From Micromonospora zingiberis (GTDB lineage: Bacteria; Actinomycetota; Actinomycetes; Mycobacteriales; Micromonosporaceae): 64,000 nt of DNA. The position numbers and the translations under genes are program-made. Shown piece by piece: positions 44,889 to 52,830 of the stretch. Position 1 is the stretch's first letter; each line of letters opens with the position of its first letter. The stretch covers positions 240,050 to 304,049 of the forward strand of contig NZ_SJJR01000007.1 in the NCBI RefSeq assembly GCF_004331455.1. The letters are read 5' to 3'. Below the pieces are notes generated by a model. It saw only the letters and a program-made list of their open reading frames with translations, was not told where the DNA came from and ran no database searches.

Positions 44889-45866
44889 GTGATCGAGTGG
44901 GAGTTCGGTGTCGCGGACCTGGCTCGGCTTCGGTTCGCGCATTCGCCGCTGGCCGAGGTCGTGGCCAGCGCCTTCGCCTTGCGTGGCGGCGCTGATCGCT
45001 GGCTACAGACGTCGTGGCGGTCTCGGGTGACCCCGTCCCTGCCCAACTGGCCCACGTTCCGGGCGGTCCTGCTGGGCCCGCGCGGGTACGCCCCGGATTT
45101 CCTCACCCCGGTTCCGCGTACCGGCCGCCCGACGCTGGCGCAGGAACTGGCCGACGTCGCCGCCACCCCGCTCGACCAGGTCGTGGAGCAGGTCGTCGCC
45201 GGCTGGGCCGGGCACGACGCACCGCCGGAGATCGACCGGTTCGTCCGGGACCCACGGGCCGCCCTCGCGGAACTCCTCGCCGAGATTCGCGGGTATTTCA
45301 CCGTCGCCATCGAGCCGCTCTGGCCCCGGCTGCGCGCCGCCGCCGACGTCGAGATCGCCACCCGTGCCCGCGCCGCCTCGGAGTACGGAGCCCGGATGCT
45401 GGTCGACGGACTGCATGCGAAGCTGGACTGGACCGGCTCCGCCCTGCTCCTGCGTTATCCGCACAAGCAGGGACGGTGGAGCCTCGACGGCCATGACCTG
45501 ACCCTGCTGCCGATCGGCTTCGCCGGCTCCGAGGTGTACGCCATGCCGGACTCGCCGGCCGGCCGTGCCCTCTGGTACGCGCCGCGAGGGTTCGGGAACC
45601 TCTGGACCTCGGATCAGCGCAGCACCGCAGACAGGCCGTTGTCCGCGCTGCTCGGCCCGACCCGGGCGGCCGTGCTGACCCTCCTGGCCGCCCCGCACAG
45701 CACCAGCGACGTTGCGGCGCGCCTCGGCCTGGCTGCGGGAACGGCCTCACACCACCTGACGACGCTGCGCAACGCCGGACTGGCGAGCGCAGCCCGCGCC
45801 GGGCGACGGTTGCTCTACCAACGCACCCTGCTGGGCGACCAACTCACCGAGGCTGACCGGCCGTAG
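44889..45866 (+). CDS. ArsR-type winged-helix regulator with N-terminal DUF5937-like domain
   Basis: This 325-residue protein starts at GTG 44889. The first ~240 residues form a helical domain found with actinobacterial ArsR-type regulators (IEWEFGVADLARLRFAHSPL, LWYAPRGFGNLW), usually called DUF5937. The C-terminal winged helix (AAVLTLLAAPHSTSDVA, LGLAAGTASHHLTTLRNAGL) is complete. Metal-binding Cys motifs of classic ArsR are absent, so it does not look like a metal sensor. It is divergent from the aldo/keto reductase and followed after 31 bp by a membrane protein. Confidence 0.88.
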   Translation: MIEWEFGVADLARLRFAHSPLAEVVASAFALRGGADRWLQTSWRSRVTPSLPNWPTFRAVLLGPRGYAPDFLTPVPRTGRPTLAQELADVAATPLDQVVEQVVAGWAGHDAPPEIDRFVRDPRAALAELLAEIRGYFTVAIEPLWPRLRAAADVEIATRARAASEYGARMLVDGLHAKLDWTGSALLLRYPHKQGRWSLDGHDLTLLPIGFAGSEVYAMPDSPAGRALWYAPRGFGNLWTSDQRSTADRPLSALLGPTRAAVLTLLAAPHSTSDVAARLGLAAGTASHHLTTLRNAGLASAARAGRRLLYQRTLLGDQLTEADRP

Positions 45867-45897
45867 CCTGGTCGCACCTGCGTACTAACCTGGCCGA

Positions 45898-46443
45898 GTG
45901 GAGATCGAGACACGTCTACGGCGGATCCGTGGCTGGCTGTGGGTCGTGGTGGTGGGGTTGTTCCTGAGCGGGGTGACCGCGTTCCCGCTCGAGATCGAGG
46001 TGCGTTGGCTGTTGCGGGCGGCGGATCCGCTCGCCGATCAGTTCCCGGCGCTGGTCGGCTGGATCGAGCGGGTCCACGTCGGGTTGGTCGAGACCGGGGA
46101 ACGCTACCCGTTCATGCGGTACGGGACCGACTGGCTCGCGTTCGCCCACCTGGTGCTCGCGGTGGCGTTCTGGGGGCCGCTGCGCGACCCGGTGCGAAAC
46201 GTCTGGGTGGTGCAACTCGGCATGATCGCCTGCGTCGGGATCGTGCCGCTGGCGCTGATCTGTGGGCCGCTGCGGGAGATCCCGTGGTTCTGGACGGTGG
46301 TGGACCTGTCCTTCGCGGTCGGGGCGTTCCCGCCGCTGTGGATCGCGTACCGGCACATCCGGGCGATCGAGGCGCAGCAGGGTGGCCCGCCCGGCACGGC
46401 CCGCTGGTGGGCGCCCGACGACTCGGGCTCGGCCCGGAACTGA
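45898..46443 (+). CDS. Four-helix membrane protein of unknown function
   Basis: This 181-residue protein starts at GTG 45898. Predicted transmembrane segments are LWVVVVGLFLSGVTAF, WLAFAHLVLAVAFWG, LGMIACVGIVPLALICG and VVDLSFAVGAFPPLW. The loop between helices 1 and 2 is long and amphipathic (VGWIERVHVGLVETGERYPF). No family recognised. It lies 31 bp after the ArsR-type gene and may be co-transcribed with it. Confidence 0.8.
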   Translation: MEIETRLRRIRGWLWVVVVGLFLSGVTAFPLEIEVRWLLRAADPLADQFPALVGWIERVHVGLVETGERYPFMRYGTDWLAFAHLVLAVAFWGPLRDPVRNVWVVQLGMIACVGIVPLALICGPLREIPWFWTVVDLSFAVGAFPPLWIAYRHIRAIEAQQGGPPGTARWWAPDDSGSARN

Positions 46444-46666
46444 GGCCGCCGGGCGCTGCGGCGCCGGTCTGACAGCCCGACGAAGACCGGCCCGGGCCGA
46501 CGTCCGTCCACATGGTAGGGTCGACGCTTCTGTTGATCTTGCGATCGGGTTCCGGTCTCCGAGATCCACTCTCCCACCACCGGGTGTACGGGGTGGACCG
46601 CGAGCCATCACGGTGATCATCGGCCTGATCGCGCGCGACGGCATGGGGGTGGCCGGAGAAGTGTCG

Positions 46667-49552
46667 ATGCGTCTTGCCTTCGGGGTGCTGGGTCCGTTCG
46701 TGGCGAGCGTGGACGACCACCCCGCCGACCTCGGTGGACCCCGTCAGCGAAAGGTCCTCGCCTGCCTGGTCGCCGCCCGTGGACGGATCGTCTCGGTGGA
46801 ACGCCTGATGGAGCAGGTGTGGGACGACGGGGTGCCACCGACGCAGGCCACCCTCTTCGGGTACGTCGCTGGCCTGCGCCGCGCGCTGGAACCCGGGCGG
46901 GCGGCCCGTACGCCGGCCCGCATCCTGGTCCGGGAGGGGCCGGGCTACGCCCTGCGGGCCCCGGCGGCCTCCGTGGACGCGGAGCGGTTCACCGCGCTGG
47001 TGGTGCAGGGCGACCGGGCCGCGTCGGCAGCCGACTTCGGCACCGCCGCGACGACGCTGGACGAGGCGCTGGGCCTGTGGCGAGGCCCGGCGTACGCCGA
47101 TTTCGCCGACGCGGACTTCGCCGTAGCCGAGATCGCCCGGCTGGACGCTCTGCACGCCGCCGCCCGGGAACAGCGCCTGGCGGTTGCCCTGGCCAACGGC
47201 GACCACCAGCGGGTACTCGGCGACCTGGAAGCCCTCGTGGTGGACCAGCCACTCCGTGAACGGGGCTGGGAGTTGCTCGCCCTCGCCCTCTACCGGGCCG
47301 GGCGGCAGGGCGACGCCCTCGCCGTGCTGCGCCGGGCCCGCGAACAGCTCATCGCCGAGATCGGCGTGGACCCCGGTCCGCAACTGCGCCGCATGGAGGC
47401 GGCGGTGCTCCGTCAGGACGCCTGCCTCGAACTACCCCGGACCTCGCCAGGTCGACCGCCGGTACTCGCCCCACCCCGGCGCAACATCCCGGCGCCGCTG
47501 TCGTCCTTCGTGGGCCGGCAGGCCGAACTTGAGGCGGTGGGCCGGGCGCTCGCCGAACATCGCCTGGTGACCGTCATCGGCGCCGGTGGGGTCGGCAAGA
47601 CCCGGCTGGCGCTGGAACACTGTCGGGGCCGCGCCGACCCGGACGGGCCCTGGCTCGTGGAGCTGGCCAGCCTGCGTGACCCGGCGGAGGTTGCCCGCGC
47701 GGTGTCCGACGTGCTCTCCCTGCCCGGCATCGCCACGTCGGGGCAACTCGCCCAGCGGCTCGCCGACCGGGCGGCGGTGCTCGTCGTGGACAACGCCGAG
47801 CACCTGATCCCGGGGGTCGCCGAGCTGGCCCGGACGGTCCTCGGAGGATGTCCGGGACTGCGCCTGCTGATCACCAGCCGGCAGCCACTGGGGGTGCCCG
47901 GTGAGGCGGTCCTGGAGCTTGCGCCGCTGCCGTTGACCGAGGCGGTCGAGCTGCTGGTGAACCGGATCAACACGGCCAACCTGGCGGAGTGGGCCGGCGA
48001 GCCGGATCCGGTCCTGACCACGCAGGTCTGCCGGGATCTGGACGGGCTGCCGCTGGCGATCGAACTGGCCGCCGCCCAGTGCCGGACCCTCTCCCTGCGG
48101 GAGATCGCCTTCCAGCTCGACGACCGGCTCGGCCTGCTCACCACCGGGATAGCCGGGGACCAGGATCGGCACGCCACGGTCCGTAACGCGATCGAGTGGA
48201 GCTATCAGCTACTTACCCACGCCGAACAGGCGCTGTTCCGGCAGCTCTGTGTCTTCGACGGGGGATTCGACCTGGACGCGGTCCGGCAGGTCGGCGGCGG
48301 CCCCGAGCTGCCGGAACCGGTGCCCGCCCTGCTGGGGTTGGTGCGCAAGTCACTGGTGATCGCCGACACCGCCACCGTCCCGCGCCGCTACCGCATGCTG
48401 GAGTTGGTGCGCGAGTACGCGACGGCGCTGCTGGTCGGTGCCGAACAGGCGCAGGTCCTGGCCCGGCACCGGCGCTGGCTGGTGGGCCTGGTGGAAACCG
48501 GGGAGCAGCGGCTACCGACCGCTGACGGGGCGGATTGGCTGCGGCGGCTCAGCGCCGAACGCGACAACATCCGGGCCGCGTTGACCTCCGCCCTCGCCGC
48601 CGGTGAGGACCTCACCGCGGCGCGGATCTGCGGGGCCCTCGCCTGGTTCTGGTACCGCACCGGCCAGATCGCCGAGGGGCAGCGCTGGGGTGGACGGACC
48701 CTGGCCGCCCTCGACGCCCGCCGCGCCCGCACCGGGGCAACGGAGACGTCCAGCGGTGCGGGGGAGTCGGCCGAGTGGGTGCTGGCCCGGGCTCGGCTGC
48801 TGATGGCCATCGGCGGCTGCGCTTACCTCAGCGGCGACCACGCCGGCAGCGTCGCCGCGTTGGGTGAGGCGACGCGGCTCTGCGCTCGGGTCGGGGCCCG
48901 ACACCCGCACACCACCGCCGCGATCTACCTGGCCTCGGTGACCGCCATCGGGGGCGACGTGGCCGGTGCGCTGTCGCTGGCCGACGAGGCGGTCCGGCTG
49001 GCGGACCTGGTCGGGGAGCCGTGGGCGCAGGCCGAGGCGTTGACCGTACGCAGCCAGCTCAGCCGGGCCTGCGGGAACCTGGCCCGGGCCCGTGACGAGC
49101 TGACCCGGGCCAACGCCCTGGCCCGGTCCTGCGGCCATCAGTGGGCGGTGCTCTCGTCCGGGTGGATGGACGGCAAGGTCAGCACCGATCTCGGCGAGCC
49201 GGACCGGGCGCTGCGCACCCTGGCGGAGTTGGCTCGGGACGTCGACCCCGAGCATGACCCCCCGAGTTGGCTCGCGTTGGCGCACTCGCTGGCCGGGGCG
49301 CTCGGCCGGACCGGCCGGGCCGGCACCGGCGCCGTACTGCTCGGGGCGGTCGAGGCCCTGGGCAAGACCATCGGATACCACCCGGAGCAGATGGACCCGC
49401 ACGACGCCCCGGGCAACACGGCGGCGGTCGCCGCCGCCCTCGATCCCGAGGCGTACCAGGCGGGGCTGGCGCGTGGTCGGGAGCTGACCTGGTCCGGCCT
49501 GGCCGACCTGATTGCCGAGGTGAGGTCGGCGACGGTCGGCGATCCGCGCTGA
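46667..49552 (+). CDS. AfsR/SARP-like regulator (BTAD plus ATPase)
   Basis: This 961-residue protein starts at ATG 46667, six bases after GGAGAA. Domains in order: winged-helix DNA-binding (LAFGVLGPFVASVDDHPADL), BTAD (to about 250), then an ATPase with FVGRQAELEAVG, Walker A IGAGGVGKTRLALE and Walker B AAVLVVDNAEH. The motif YRMLELVREYATALL and helical TPR-like repeats follow. It is paralogous in plan to the regulator at 22808. The downstream gene for a 1041-residue secreted protein starts 91 bp after the stop, and the gap carries three TTCCCA repeats at 11-bp phase. It is therefore the likely activator of that gene. Confidence 0.92.
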   Translation: MRLAFGVLGPFVASVDDHPADLGGPRQRKVLACLVAARGRIVSVERLMEQVWDDGVPPTQATLFGYVAGLRRALEPGRAARTPARILVREGPGYALRAPAASVDAERFTALVVQGDRAASAADFGTAATTLDEALGLWRGPAYADFADADFAVAEIARLDALHAAAREQRLAVALANGDHQRVLGDLEALVVDQPLRERGWELLALALYRAGRQGDALAVLRRAREQLIAEIGVDPGPQLRRMEAAVLRQDACLELPRTSPGRPPVLAPPRRNIPAPLSSFVGRQAELEAVGRALAEHRLVTVIGAGGVGKTRLALEHCRGRADPDGPWLVELASLRDPAEVARAVSDVLSLPGIATSGQLAQRLADRAAVLVVDNAEHLIPGVAELARTVLGGCPGLRLLITSRQPLGVPGEAVLELAPLPLTEAVELLVNRINTANLAEWAGEPDPVLTTQVCRDLDGLPLAIELAAAQCRTLSLREIAFQLDDRLGLLTTGIAGDQDRHATVRNAIEWSYQLLTHAEQALFRQLCVFDGGFDLDAVRQVGGGPELPEPVPALLGLVRKSLVIADTATVPRRYRMLELVREYATALLVGAEQAQVLARHRRWLVGLVETGEQRLPTADGADWLRRLSAERDNIRAALTSALAAGEDLTAARICGALAWFWYRTGQIAEGQRWGGRTLAALDARRARTGATETSSGAGESAEWVLARARLLMAIGGCAYLSGDHAGSVAALGEATRLCARVGARHPHTTAAIYLASVTAIGGDVAGALSLADEAVRLADLVGEPWAQAEALTVRSQLSRACGNLARARDELTRANALARSCGHQWAVLSSGWMDGKVSTDLGEPDRALRTLAELARDVDPEHDPPSWLALAHSLAGALGRTGRAGTGAVLLGAVEALGKTIGYHPEQMDPHDAPGNTAAVAAALDPEAYQAGLARGRELTWSGLADLIAEVRSATVGDPR

Positions 49553-49555
49553 GGT

Positions 49556-49584
49556 TTCCCATTCGGTTCCCAGTGGATTCCCAA
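49556..49584 (+). promoter_or_regulatory. SARP-type operator of three phased TTCCCA repeats
   Basis: TTCCCAT (49556), TTCCCAG (49567) and TTCCCAA (49578) are direct heptamers at exactly 11-bp spacing in the 91-bp gap before the secreted-protein gene at 49644. A weak -10-like CAGGGT lies at 49595-49600. The geometry fits binding by the BTAD regulator encoded directly upstream. Confidence 0.6.
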
Positions 49585-49643
49585 TGCCACGTCCCAGGGT
49601 GGACGACGGTCGTCAACGACCAGGCAGATTGGGGACGTAGGAG

Positions 49644-52600
49644 ATGGCAGGACAAGTAACCGTTCGGGGGGGCTCCGAGCCGGGTGGTGACGAGGTGCGG
49701 TTGACGTTGGTCGGTCGGCGTCGCCGACCCGGCCGACATGGGGGGAGGATCTTCACCGCACTGGTCGCGGCGGTGGTGATGACCGTCGCCGGGTTCGCCG
49801 TGGCCCCGTCGGCGGCCGCGAACAAGGTGACCCGGGTGATCATCAAAACCGACGAGCTGCGTGCCGGCCTGTTCAGCCTGCACATGCGGGCCCGGTTGGC
49901 CGGTGTGGACGGCTTCAAGGATCTGATGACCAGTGCTTCGCTGGTCGGATTCCGGCAGGCCAACCCCGATGCGACCGCGGCGCAGCTCACCGGGCACATG
50001 GTGGCGTTGCGTAACCACTACGACAGTAAGCTGACCGCCGGGGACCTCCAGCGTCCGGCGTACCAGTTCGCGCTGCGGATGTTGGAGTTGACCGCGCTGG
50101 CTCCGGGCGCCGTGAAGAACTCGCCGGTGATGCGGGAGCTGCTGGAGGCGACCCTCGGCATCCAGCTGGCCAACTACGGCGACATGCTCGACCAGGTCAA
50201 GGCGTCGCAGTTCCAGCACTCCTGGTACCTCCAGCAGTACGGCGTGCAGGAGAGGGTCTGGCAGTCCGTGCAGACCCTCGCGCTGGCCGACGCCACATTC
50301 CGCGACGCCTGGAACTCCCAGGTCGGCACCCGCTACGACGTGGACGCCGCCGCCGACATCGCCACCCTCAGCGCCGACCCGCAGCTGGCGAACTGGGTGG
50401 ACATTCCCGCGATCATGGAGAACCAGATCAACTCGGTCTGGTGGACCCAGGAGGCCACGAGGCAGGCAGCGGTGCTGCTGAACCGCCTCAACACCCAGAT
50501 CCGCGGCTACAACGAGGACCTCCGCGTGCTGTCGGAGCAGTACCCGCTGCGCAACGGCGCCGCCAAGCCGAGTGAGCAGGTCTACCAGGCCACGGTGGCG
50601 AAGAGCGCCAGTGCCCAGCAGTGGATCGGCCACGCGGGGAGCGCCTTCGAGATCCTGGCGCTGTTGGTCGGGTTCGCGAATCCGGCGGCCGGCAAGGTCA
50701 TTTCCGGGGTGGGCAAGGGAGTCATCCAGATCGCCTCCGCGATCAACGGATACCAGACCACGGCGGCGTCCAAGGACCTCGGCAAGATATTGACCTCGGT
50801 GACCACCCAGGCGCTCGCCGGCAACATCGCGGGCGCGATCTCCGCCCTGCTGCCGCTCTTCGGCGGCGGCACCAACCCGGACCCGGCAATCCGGGCGGAA
50901 CTGGTCGCCCTGCGCCAACAGGTGGCGCAGCTGCACGAGAACATGAACACCCGCTTCGACCGGATCGACCAGGCGCTGGCCGGCATCTACATCGACATGC
51001 TGACGCAGTTCCAGACCGTGGTCACCCTGCAGAACGCGACGAACGCGCAGCTGCGGCAGATCAACACCCAGCTCGCCCGGATCACCGAGCGGATCGACCT
51101 CTGGGGCAGCCTGCTGCTCAACGTCGAGCGGGACAACAAGATCAAGGAAACCAAGGAGCTGATCGACGAGTTCGTCGGCTACCGGACCCAGTTCGGCCTT
51201 GAGATGGACTACGTCAATCACTACGGGCCCGTCTCCAGCGCCCTGCGGTTCGACATGAAGGACGAGGCGAAGTCGCTGCTCTTCGCCGCCCCGATTGGTC
51301 CGCGGGGTCCGAGCCGGCCGGATGCCCCGGAGGACCCGGATGCCGCCCTTGACCTGTATGGCCCGTACGGCTCGATCGGCTACCTGCACGACGAGGCGGT
51401 GCGGCGGGGCAAGCTGAGCGGGTCGGTGGGTCTCCCGGCGAACCCGGAGATGTGGCTGCTGCCGGCGACCGGCTATCAGATGCTGCTCGCGCAGAACCCG
51501 CAGCACGCCGCCCGGGTCACTGGTCAGGTGACGGAGGCGGTCGCCTCCGGGGAGGCGATTCAGGAGGCGGTGAAGGCGTTCAGCGCGCCCAGGAAGCCGA
51601 CCGCCGGCAACCCGCGCTGGATGAACGACTTCCTGTACGACGCGATCATGGCGTACCGCCAGACGGCGCACCAGATGGAGCAGCGGACGTCGACCATCCG
51701 GACCGAGATCGCCCAGGGTGGCCAGCACGACATGTTCGGCAGCGCCACCCAGCCCGTGCCGGCGAAGGAGAAGCCGATCGCCGAGCCGACCACGGTCCCG
51801 TCCTGCGCGGGCACGTTGCCGGCCCTCAGCCGGCCGGCCCAGGTCCGCTACACCGACCTGCCGCAGGAACTGTGGGTGGCCCAGTGGGGCAAGCCGGACT
51901 CGAAGGTGACCCTCTGCCACGACTCCGACTGGGTCAACGTGCTGACCCGGCACATGGGGGGCTGGGAGGTCACCACCGCCGACCTGGAAATCAAGTTCCA
52001 GGTCCGGCAGCGCTGGAACGGCGGCAACCAGATCGTGCGGGAGTGGAGCAAGGTCTTCCCGCAGGGAGTTATCTGCCGGACGCACGAGACGCTGCCGGGT
52101 GGGGAGTGCCGCTTCATCGACCAGGAACTCGCCAAGTGGAACAGCACCTACCGGGGCGAGTTCGAACGGTCCGCCACCTACGTCAACAACACCGAGGAGG
52201 CGCGGAAGCGGTCGCGGGACTGGTTCTACGGCCAGGGCGCCCGCTACTACACCACCATCACCTCGGAACTGGCCAACCCCAACCCGGCCAATCCCCAGGT
52301 GCAGACCCTGCACCGACTCAACACGCAACTGACCTCGCAGGCGCGGCTGATGCAGGTATACCTGAAGCTGGGTTTCGCCACCGCCCTGACCCAGGACGAG
52401 GTGCTGGCGCTCAACCTGCTCGGGGTCGACCGGTTCCCGGCGGACCTGAACGGGCTGAACATGATCACCGACTCGTTCGAGCAGGCCCGGGCGAACTACT
52501 GCCTGGACCGCGAGACGCCGTGCACCCTGCGGGGCACGATCGAGGGACCGAGGGCCGACCAGGTGAGGTTCAGCTGCGCCAACCCCGCCAAGACGGACCC

Positions 52601-52769
52601 GATCGCCTACTGCGCGGAGTGGCTCACCTATGACCGCACCGACACCATGATGAAGCGGTTGGAGGTCTGGTCGGAGAAACTCGACAAGGGTGAGTACGAC
52701 GAGGGCCTGCCGGCGGTGGACCGGGCCCTGCGCAGCATCGAGACCGCGGACCGGATCGCCCGGGGCTGA
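49644..52769 (+). CDS. Very large secreted protein of unknown function, pore-former-like layout
   Basis: This 1041-residue protein starts at ATG 49644. A long Arg-rich n-region precedes a signal helix (IFTALVAAVVMTVAGFAVA) ending near SAAA. Residues 60-330 are helical. Residues 334-410 hold two hydrophobic, Gly/Ala-rich stretches (AFEILALLVGFANPAAG, GKGVIQIASAI; NIAGAISALLPLFGGG). A heptad-rich coiled coil (about 415-500, VALRQQVAQLHENMNTRFDR onward) follows. The C-terminal half is beta-rich with Cys pairs (PSCAG, LCHDSD, ICRTHE, GECRF). A hydrophobic hairpin beside a coiled coil resembles alpha-pore-forming toxins, but I recognise no family. It lies directly downstream of a BTAD regulator with phased repeats between. 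Confidence 0.75.
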   Translation: MAGQVTVRGGSEPGGDEVRLTLVGRRRRPGRHGGRIFTALVAAVVMTVAGFAVAPSAAANKVTRVIIKTDELRAGLFSLHMRARLAGVDGFKDLMTSASLVGFRQANPDATAAQLTGHMVALRNHYDSKLTAGDLQRPAYQFALRMLELTALAPGAVKNSPVMRELLEATLGIQLANYGDMLDQVKASQFQHSWYLQQYGVQERVWQSVQTLALADATFRDAWNSQVGTRYDVDAAADIATLSADPQLANWVDIPAIMENQINSVWWTQEATRQAAVLLNRLNTQIRGYNEDLRVLSEQYPLRNGAAKPSEQVYQATVAKSASAQQWIGHAGSAFEILALLVGFANPAAGKVISGVGKGVIQIASAINGYQTTAASKDLGKILTSVTTQALAGNIAGAISALLPLFGGGTNPDPAIRAELVALRQQVAQLHENMNTRFDRIDQALAGIYIDMLTQFQTVVTLQNATNAQLRQINTQLARITERIDLWGSLLLNVERDNKIKETKELIDEFVGYRTQFGLEMDYVNHYGPVSSALRFDMKDEAKSLLFAAPIGPRGPSRPDAPEDPDAALDLYGPYGSIGYLHDEAVRRGKLSGSVGLPANPEMWLLPATGYQMLLAQNPQHAARVTGQVTEAVASGEAIQEAVKAFSAPRKPTAGNPRWMNDFLYDAIMAYRQTAHQMEQRTSTIRTEIAQGGQHDMFGSATQPVPAKEKPIAEPTTVPSCAGTLPALSRPAQVRYTDLPQELWVAQWGKPDSKVTLCHDSDWVNVLTRHMGGWEVTTADLEIKFQVRQRWNGGNQIVREWSKVFPQGVICRTHETLPGGECRFIDQELAKWNSTYRGEFERSATYVNNTEEARKRSRDWFYGQGARYYTTITSELANPNPANPQVQTLHRLNTQLTSQARLMQVYLKLGFATALTQDEVLALNLLGVDRFPADLNGLNMITDSFEQARANYCLDRETPCTLRGTIEGPRADQVRFSCANPAKTDPIAYCAEWLTYDRTDTMMKRLEVWSEKLDKGEYDEGLPAVDRALRSIETADRIARG

Positions 52770-52780
52770 TCCCGGCAGCG

Positions 52781-52818
52781 CGGGAGGGCACATCCGGGCG
52801 ACCGGATGTGCCCTCCCG
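52781..52818. terminator. Bidirectional hairpin terminator
   Basis: A perfect 17-bp stem with a GCGA loop (arms 52781-52797 and 52802-52818) lies between the convergent secreted-protein and GH10 genes. Confidence 0.8.
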
Positions 52819-52830
52819 TCGTGACCGCTG

